Origin: Lactobacillaceae bacterium
Lineage (GTDB): Bacteria; Bacillota; Bacilli; Lactobacillales; Lactobacillaceae
NCBI GenBank assembly: GCA_902834055.1
Contig: CADFHB010000003.1
Location: 5,524 to 69,523, forward strand
DNA length: 64,000 nucleotides
Reading direction: 5' to 3'
The notes under the pieces are model-generated. The model had not been told where the DNA came from, made no database searches, and was given only the letters and a program-made list of their open reading frames with translations. Of the stretch, positions 58,260-64,000 are shown piece after piece; within the stretch, counting starts at the first letter, position 1; every line of letters begins with the position of its first letter. Position numbers and translations under genes: made by a program.

Positions 58260-58373
58260 TTACTTATTAATACCGGCGCAAAGTAGGTCCATCTCGACAT
58301 CGGCGACTTGTTGATCAAGTGCCCGCCAGTCGGTGTTAGTTAAAAAGATGTTTAATTCCTTGGTATTAGTCAT
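58260..58373 (-). CDS. Small ORF, 37 residues, unknown function
   Basis: An ORF reading MTNTKELNIFLTNTDW and ending DLLCAGINK. It is mildly acidic, with one cysteine and no membrane segment or signal peptide. Support for a real gene comes from a good ribosome site (GGGAGG, nine bases before ATG) and a terminator directly downstream. I do not recognise a family. It is transcribed on the same strand as clpP but is separated from it by the terminator and the clpP promoter. It could be a small regulatory peptide; no function is claimed. Confidence 0.5.
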   Translation of the reverse strand: MTNTKELNIFLTNTDWRALDQQVADVEMDLLCAGINK

Positions 58374-58616
58374 GGTAATTAACCTCCCATTGGTTATTTA
58401 TTTTCAGTTCCCTTTTAAGACATTATTATGATATACCATAATGGTCTAGTTTACAACCGTGATTATGGCAGTAATTCTATCTGACATATGGAAATTGGTC
58501 TAGTCTTATTTTGAAAGCCCTTGGGCCCCTAAGGCTAGTTCGGTAGTAAAATTAGCCTAGTAAAATAAAAAATAATCGTTTTTTGAAAGTGGGCTAATAT
58601 GAAATCTGTACAAGGG

Positions 58617-58645
58617 TTGCTTTTTATTTCTGAGCCCGGTATAAT
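58617..58645 (+). promoter_or_regulatory. Strong promoter of the 43-residue basic protein gene
   Basis: TTGCTT (58617-58622), a 17-bp spacer and a perfect TATAAT (58640-58645). The preceding stretch 58374-58616 is AT-rich, and I see no gene in it. Confidence 0.75.
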
Positions 58646-58690
58646 TGGAACGTTAATTAATTTACGTACATAATAAGGAGGCATATAGCT

Positions 58691-58822
58691 ATGCGTAAAG
58701 CACACCCATACGGCGTACAAGGCCGTCGCCCAGTTGCTCCTAAGTACAAGCGAGCATTAAAAGAAAAGAAGATCGAAGCTATTCGCAAGTGGGCTAAGGA
58801 AAAGCCAACTGACGAAAAGTAG
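58691..58822 (+). CDS. Small basic protein, 43 residues, unknown function, probably highly expressed
   Basis: The ORF begins MRKAHPYGVQGRRPVAPKY and ends KWAKEKPTDEK. It is very basic (about 14 Lys/Arg in 43 residues), with a Pro/Gly-rich N-terminal half and a helical Lys/Glu-rich C-terminal half. It has no cysteine or membrane segment. Expression signals are strong: consensus promoter, AAGGAGG ribosome site nine bases before ATG, its own terminator, and codons (CGT, GGC, AAG, CCA) like those of groEL and gap. Size and charge suggest binding to RNA or the ribosome. I do not recognise the family, so that is inference. It stands alone between clpP and tRNA-Arg. Confidence 0.75.
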   Translation: MRKAHPYGVQGRRPVAPKYKRALKEKKIEAIRKWAKEKPTDEK

Positions 58823-58829
58823 TCGATAT

Positions 58830-58859
58830 AAAGAGGTCGGGTTTTCCAACCTCTTTTTT
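58830..58859 (+). terminator. Terminator of the 43-residue protein gene
   Basis: AAGAGGTCGG and CCAACCTCTT form a hairpin (inner G-A mismatch) followed by TTTTA. Confidence 0.85.
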
Positions 58860-58875
58860 ATTATCCAAAATAATG

Positions 58876-58922
58876 AAGCGGCCTCCAGCGTTCGAAAAAA
58901 TCCGAATGCTGGAGGCCGCTTT
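58876..58922. repeat. Hairpin-family element
   Basis: AAGCGGCCTCCAGCGTTCG pairs with CGAATGCTGGAGGCCGCTT. The stem core GCCTCCAGCGTTCG is shared with the hairpins at 19621, 33813, 48640 and 53839. It lies between two terminators of opposite direction. Confidence 0.65.
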
Positions 58923-58939
58923 GGACTCATTTGATATTG

Positions 58940-58978
58940 AAAAAAGTGGACCAGCAAATACATGCTGGTCCACTTCAT
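58940..58978 (-). terminator. Terminator of tRNA-Arg
   Basis: On the minus strand AAGTGGACCAGCA pairs with TGCTGGTCCACTT followed by TTTTC, directly after the tRNA. Confidence 0.85.
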
Positions 58979-58984
58979 TACTAA

Positions 58985-59056
58985 TGCGCCCCCCGAGAGT
59001 CGAACTCGGATCTCGAGAACCGGAATCTCACGTGCGATCCATTACACTAAGGGCGC
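58985..59056 (-). tRNA. tRNA-Arg (anticodon CCG)
   Basis: A full cloverleaf folds on the minus strand: acceptor GCGCCCT with GGGGCGC, a short D arm, anticodon stem TGAGA/TCTCG with loop TTCCGGT, and T arm CCGAG-TTCGACT-CTCGG. The anticodon CCG reads CGG codons. CCA is not encoded. A terminator follows on the same strand. Confidence 0.93.
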
Positions 59057-59167
59057 GTCAACAAATAGTATATTATCCTATTCTATTTCGAATTGCAAGT
59101 ATTATTTGAAATTTTTAATCAAGATAACGGTTTCACCAGAAAATTCAAAATTTCTGAGGTGATTGAA

Positions 59168-59280
59168 TAGACAATTCAAAACAAGATGAGTATTATTAAG
59201 GTCGTAAGGTTTTGTACCTTGTTTAACAAGGCTGCTTCGGTCAGCCCCTGCTAAATAGGGACACTAATTTATGTTTTCCT
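59168..59280 (+). promoter_or_regulatory. Promoter and structured leader of gap
   Basis: TAGACA (59168-59173), a 17-bp spacer and TATTAT (59191-59196) form the promoter. The leader then carries several small stems, including GGCTG-CTTCGGT-CAGCC (about 59230-59246) and CCCT/AGGG pairing around 59246-59261. An imperfect inverted repeat TCACC..GGTGA lies just upstream (59133-59162). The gap from 59057 to 59298 holds no further gene, and no cggR regulator gene precedes gap. Confidence 0.55.
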
Positions 59281-59298
59281 AAAGGAGGAAATTGCAGT

Positions 59299-60312
59299 AT
59301 GACTGTAAAGATTGGTATTAACGGTTTCGGCCGTATTGGTCGTTTAGCATTCCGTCGTATTCACGAACTCAACACTAGCGACATCGAAGTTGTAGCTATC
59401 AACGATTTGACTACTCCTTCCATGCTTGCTTACTTACTGAAGTACGACTCAACTCACGGCAAGTTCCCTGGTGAAGTTTCATCAACTGACAAGGGAATCG
59501 TTGTTGATGGTAAGGAATACCCAGTATACGCAGAACGCGATGCACGGAACATTCCTTGGGTAAAGAACGATGGTGTTGACTTTGTTCTTGAATGTACTGG
59601 TTTCTACACTTCAGCAGAAAAGTCACAAGCTCACTTGGATGCTGGTGCAAAGCGTGTTCTGATTTCCGCACCTGCTGGTAACATTCCTACTGTTGTTCCT
59701 GGTGTTAACTTGGATACTCTTAAGGCTGACGACAAGATCGTTTCAGCTGGTTCTTGCACGACTAGTTGCCTTGCCCCAATGGCATACTTCCTTAACAAGA
59801 ACTTCGGTATCAAGGTTGGTACTATGACTACTATCCACGCATTCACTTCTACTCAAGCTATCCTTGATGGCCCTCGTGGTAAGAAGATGCGTAACAACCG
59901 TACTGCAAGCATCAACACTATTCCTCACTCATCTGGTGCTGCCAAGGCTATCGGTCTGGTTATCCCAGAATTGAACGGTAAGCTTTCTGGTCACGCACAA
60001 CGTGTTGGTGTTGTTGATGGTTCATTAACTGAACTTGTTTCCATCTTGGACAAGAAGGTTACTGTTGACCAAATCAACGACGCAATGAAGAAGGCTACTG
60101 AAGGTAACGAAGCCTTTGGTTACACTGAAGACCCAATTGTTTCAACTGATATTATCGGTTCAACTTACGGTTCTGTCTTTGATCCTTCACAAACTGAAAT
60201 TATGGAAGGCGACGACGGTTCACAATTAGTTAAGACTGTTGCTTGGTACGACAACGAATACGGTTTTACCAGCAACATGATCCGGACGCTGCTTCACTTT
60301 GCAAATCTGTAA
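59299..60312 (+). CDS. gap: Glyceraldehyde-3-phosphate dehydrogenase (type I)
   Basis: A 337-residue NAD-dependent enzyme that oxidises glyceraldehyde-3-phosphate to 1,3-bisphosphoglycerate. The NAD motif [15 protein letters not shown] opens the protein, and catalytic Cys153 is in [12 protein letters not shown]. His in the TIHAFTSTQ segment completes the site. Codon bias is strong, as expected for an abundant protein. It is first of gap-pgk-tpiA-eno, with a hairpin terminator before pgk. Confidence 0.97.
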   Translation: MTVKIGINGFGRIGRLAFRRIHELNTSDIEVVAINDLTTPSMLAYLLKYDSTHGKFPGEVSSTDKGIVVDGKEYPVYAERDARNIPWVKNDGVDFVLECTGFYTSAEKSQAHLDAGAKRVLISAPAGNIPTVVPGVNLDTLKADDKIVSAGSCTTSCLAPMAYFLNKNFGIKVGTMTTIHAFTSTQAILDGPRGKKMRNNRTASINTIPHSSGAAKAIGLVIPELNGKLSGHAQRVGVVDGSLTELVSILDKKVTVDQINDAMKKATEGNEAFGYTEDPIVSTDIIGSTYGSVFDPSQTEIMEGDDGSQLVKTVAWYDNEYGFTSNMIRTLLHFANL

Positions 60313-60341
60313 TTCATTACCCAAATAAGGGATTGAATTCT

Positions 60342-60374
60342 TGGCGGGAGGAGGAAACTCCGCCCGCCTTTTTT
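60342..60374 (+). terminator. Hairpin terminator between gap and pgk
   Basis: GGCGGGAGGAG and CTCCGCCCGCC form a GAAA-capped stem, followed by TTTTTTA. pgk starts 20 bases later without an obvious promoter, so this is probably a partial terminator that raises gap mRNA over the rest of the operon. Confidence 0.75.
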
Positions 60375-60394
60375 ATCAAGGAGGTAAAACGTAT

Positions 60395-61600
60395 ATGGCT
60401 AAATTAACTGTTGAAGACCTTCCTTTAGAAGGTAAGAAGGTATTGATGCGGGTTGACTTCAACGTGCCGATTAAAGACGGTGTCGTTGGTGACGACAACC
60501 GGATCGTGGCTGCTTTGCCAACGATCAAGTACGTAATTGATCATGGTGGTCGGGCAATCCTGTTCTCCCACTTAGGCCGGGTTAAGAAGGAAGAAGATAA
60601 GCCAGGTCTGTCAATGCGCCCAGTTGCAGAACGGCTTTCCAACCTGCTGAACAAGCCGGTTACCTTTGTCCCAGTTACGGAAGGTAAGCAACTTGAAGAT
60701 GCCATCGATAACATGAACAACGGTGACGTGCTGTTAGTTCAAAACACCCGTTACGAAGATGTTAAGGATGGCGAATACGTCAAGCGGGAATCCGGTAACG
60801 ACCCTGAATTAGGTAAGTACTGGGCTACACTTGGTGATGTCTTTGTAAACGATGCCTTCGGTACGGCACACCGTAAGCACGCTTCTAACGTTGGTATTGC
60901 CACTAATATGCCTGGTAAGGCTGCGGCTGGTTACCTGATGGAAAAGGAAATCAAGTTCTTGGGTGACGCCGTGGACAACCCACAACGTCCATTCGTTGCT
61001 ATCCTCGGTGGTGCTAAGGTTTCTGACAAGATCGGTGTAATTGACCATCTCTTGGACAAGGCGGACAAGATCATCATTGGTGGTGGGATGGCTTACACCT
61101 TCTACGCTGCCAAGGGGATCAAGGTTGGTAACTCCTTAGTTGAAAAGGACAAGATTGACGTTGCCAAGGAAATCCTTGATAAGGCTGGTGATAAGCTGGT
61201 TCTGCCAATCGACAATGTTGTTGCTGACAAGTTTAACAATGATGCCGACACCAAGGTGGTCGAAGGCGACATTGATGATGGCTGGATGGCCCTTGACATT
61301 GGTCCAAAGTCCATCGAAGAATTCGAAAACGTTTTGAAAGATGCTAAGACGGTTGTTTGGAACGGCCCAATGGGTGTCTTTGAAATGCCAAACTTTGCTA
61401 AGGGAACCCTTGAAATTGGTAAGTTCCTGGGCACTTTGACTGACGCAACCACGATTGTCGGTGGTGGTGACTCCACTGCGGCCGTTAAGCAATTAGGCGT
61501 TGCTGACAAGTTGACCCACATCTCAACCGGTGGTGGGGCTTCACTTACCTACCTTGAAGGTAAGACTTTGCCAGGGATTGCGGCCATTTCTGAAAAGTAA
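60395..61600 (+). CDS. pgk: Phosphoglycerate kinase
   Basis: Pgk (401 residues) transfers phosphate from 1,3-bisphosphoglycerate to ADP. The signature [14 protein letters not shown] is near residue 18, with HLGR near 62 and the nucleotide motif GGGDSTAAV near 373. The ATG at 60395 is placed seven bases after AAGGAGG; an upstream in-frame codon would read through the terminator hairpin. Confidence 0.97.
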   Translation: MAKLTVEDLPLEGKKVLMRVDFNVPIKDGVVGDDNRIVAALPTIKYVIDHGGRAILFSHLGRVKKEEDKPGLSMRPVAERLSNLLNKPVTFVPVTEGKQLEDAIDNMNNGDVLLVQNTRYEDVKDGEYVKRESGNDPELGKYWATLGDVFVNDAFGTAHRKHASNVGIATNMPGKAAAGYLMEKEIKFLGDAVDNPQRPFVAILGGAKVSDKIGVIDHLLDKADKIIIGGGMAYTFYAAKGIKVGNSLVEKDKIDVAKEILDKAGDKLVLPIDNVVADKFNNDADTKVVEGDIDDGWMALDIGPKSIEEFENVLKDAKTVVWNGPMGVFEMPNFAKGTLEIGKFLGTLTDATTIVGGGDSTAAVKQLGVADKLTHISTGGGASLTYLEGKTLPGIAAISEK

Positions 61601-61611
61601 TTAGTTATTCC

Positions 61612-61652
61612 AAAGGGGGTCGGGGAAGACTATTTCTCCGGCGCCCTTTTAA
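61612..61652 (+). other. Hairpin between pgk and tpiA
   Basis: AAAGGGGGTCGGGGAA pairs imperfectly with TTCTCCGGCGCCCTTTT. tpiA follows after 29 bases, so it is a probable attenuator or processing site. Confidence 0.55.
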
Positions 61653-61680
61653 AAATCAACGGTGCAAAGGAGGCGTTGAC

Positions 61681-62433
61681 ATGCGGATTCCAATCGTTGC
61701 GGGAAACTGGAAGATGCATAAGACCGTTGACGAGGCAGTGGCCTTTGTTAACAAGATTAAGGACCAGTTACCACCAGCTGACCAACTACAGACGGCGCTG
61801 GCAGCACCGACTCTGTGTTTAATGCCGATGAAGCAGGCGGCGGTGGGGTCACCACTTAAGTTGATGGCGGAAAACTGTTACTACAAGGATGCCGGTGCCT
61901 ACACTGGTGAAACTAGTCCGTATGCACTTTACCAGGCAGGCATCCACCACGTTATTCTTGGCCATTCTGAGCGGCGGAACTACTTTCACGAAGCCGATGC
62001 CTTGATTAATAAGAAGGTGGCTGCGGCCTTACGAAATGGCCTTTGTCCGATTGTCTGCTGTGACGACACAATGGGCCGGCGAGTTGCTGACGATGACAAG
62101 GTTCATTGGGTGGTTGCCCGTATCCTAGCGGACCTCCAAGGACTTAGCCCGGCAAACATCCGTAAGGTGACGATTGCCTATGAGCCAAACTGGGCGATTG
62201 GCAGCGGGCAGAGCGCGGACCCTAATCAAGCGGCAGAAGGTTGTTACCTGATCCGGCAGACGATTAGCGACATGTATGGTGATGCGGTGGCTAACGACGT
62301 TCGGATCTTGTACGGCGGTAGTGTCACGCCGAACAATGTGACCGCAATGATGAACCAACAAGACATCGATGGTGTGCTGGTCGGTGCCGACAGCCTTGAT
62401 GCCCGGACATTTTTAGAAATAGTTAACCACTAA
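61681..62433 (+). CDS. tpiA: Triosephosphate isomerase, divergent
   Basis: A 250-residue TIM-barrel enzyme that interconverts dihydroxyacetone phosphate and glyceraldehyde-3-phosphate. Catalytic residues are kept: Lys11 (GNWKMHK), His95 (GHSERR), Glu168 (AYEP). Some usually strict motifs differ: the CVGE segment reads CCDDT (126-130), and the mobile-loop region reads NWAIGSGQSAD (170-180) where WAIGTGK is usual. Heterofermentative lactobacilli use the phosphoketolase route, where little triose isomerisation is needed, so relaxed constraint is plausible. AAAGGAGGCG precedes ATG. Confidence 0.92.
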   Translation: MRIPIVAGNWKMHKTVDEAVAFVNKIKDQLPPADQLQTALAAPTLCLMPMKQAAVGSPLKLMAENCYYKDAGAYTGETSPYALYQAGIHHVILGHSERRNYFHEADALINKKVAAALRNGLCPIVCCDDTMGRRVADDDKVHWVVARILADLQGLSPANIRKVTIAYEPNWAIGSGQSADPNQAAEGCYLIRQTISDMYGDAVANDVRILYGGSVTPNNVTAMMNQQDIDGVLVGADSLDARTFLEIVNH

Positions 62434-62437
62434 ATGC

Positions 62438-62466
62438 TTGTTTTTAGTTGTGCAAGATAATACAAT
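62438..62466 (+). promoter_or_regulatory. Promoter of eno
   Basis: TTGTTT (62438-62443), a 17-bp spacer and TACAAT (62461-62466). The palindrome CGATAGCTATCG follows in the leader near 62484. eno can thus be transcribed apart from the upstream genes. Confidence 0.6.
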
Positions 62467-62501
62467 GTTACATGAAGTAGCGCGATAGCTATCGAATTTA
62501 A

Positions 62502-63845
<1,344 letters not shown>

Positions 63846-63864
63846 TTCGATAGCTTAATAATAG

Positions 63865-63948
63865 AAAAGGGGCTGTGACAAAAAGCCCCTAAATTAAAGG
63901 TTCCATTCGGATTTTGATAAAAATCTCGAATGGAACCTTTTGATTATG
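63865..63948 (+). terminator. Tandem terminator hairpins after eno
   Basis: AGGGGC pairs with GCCCCT (63866-63889). Next AAAGGTTCCATTCG pairs with CGAATGGAACCTTTT (63896-63943) around a GATTTT/AAAATC inner stem. I see no gene between here and the window end. Confidence 0.8.
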
Positions 63949-64000
63949 GCAGATTGCAAGAAATAACTTGAACGAATTTAGTGACGCAGATTAAGTAAGA

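Noticed and set aside
58873..59162. Plus-strand ORFs spanning the hairpin and tRNA-Arg
   Set aside because: They overlap a well-formed tRNA and two hairpins on the other strand; the coding potential is a by-product of the stems.

Overview
The window is chromosomal DNA of a low-GC Gram-positive bacterium. It most resembles an obligately heterofermentative lactobacillus of the Limosilactobacillus (L. reuteri / L. fermentum) type. The basis is gene order (a tadA-SRP RNA-dnaX-ebfC-recR block, uvrBA, hprK-lgt-gpsA-galU, rapZ-yvcK-whiA, clpP, gap-pgk-tpi-eno), strong Shine-Dalgarno sites with TTG and GTG starts, a bifunctional AdhE with Rex, and moderate GC. The species assignment is inference from family knowledge; no search was run. 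Almost all of the window is conserved core genome. I saw no prophage, insertion sequence, CRISPR array or restriction system.

Layout. 1-5.7 kb, minus strand: the 5' part of adhE, then the class Ib ribonucleotide reductase operon nrdH-nrdE-nrdF behind a candidate paired NrdR site. 5.7-13.7 kb: tadA, SRP RNA, and a replication/repair run (dnaX, ebfC, recR, yaaL, tmk, the c-di-AMP receptor darA, holB, yabA, rsmI) ending in an acyl-ACP thioesterase. 13.7-18.5 kb: a polyphosphate operon with ppk between two Ppx/GppA proteins, the first with degenerate motifs. 18.5-22.1 kb: galE and the t6A genes tsaB-rimI-tsaD. 22.2-26.4 kb: proC, and divergently a T-box controlled three-gene operon (omega-amidase, aminotransferase, PanE-like reductase). 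26.4-31.5 kb: ABC-F ATPase, rex, and groES-groEL behind a CIRCE element. 31.6-41 kb: a KimA-like K+ transporter, YigZ, comFA-comFC, long-form hpf, secA, and prfB with its programmed frameshift. 41-48.6 kb: PspC and YvlD membrane proteins, hprK, lgt, gpsA, galU, trxB, pgcA. 48.8-57.4 kb: uvrB-uvrA, a DUF523 gene, rapZ-yvcK-whiA. 57.4-64 kb: clpP, two small genes too short for routine ORF calling, tRNA-Arg, and the lower-glycolysis genes gap-pgk-tpiA-eno.

How the parts connect. Rex (encoded here) has candidate 18-bp operators at its own promoter and at adhE, which would tie ethanol formation to the NADH/NAD+ ratio. Heat-shock control is visible at groESL (CIRCE) and clpP (CtsR box plus an imperfect CIRCE). 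c-di-AMP links DarA and the KimA-like transporter. HprK, galE, galU and pgcA connect carbon regulation to UDP-sugar supply. A family of hairpins with a shared stem sequence closes several transcription units.

The most interesting items are the T-box operon, the strongly expressed-looking 43-residue basic protein at 58691-58822, the 37-residue ORF upstream of clpP, the degenerate Ppx partner of ppk, and the dispersed hairpin family.
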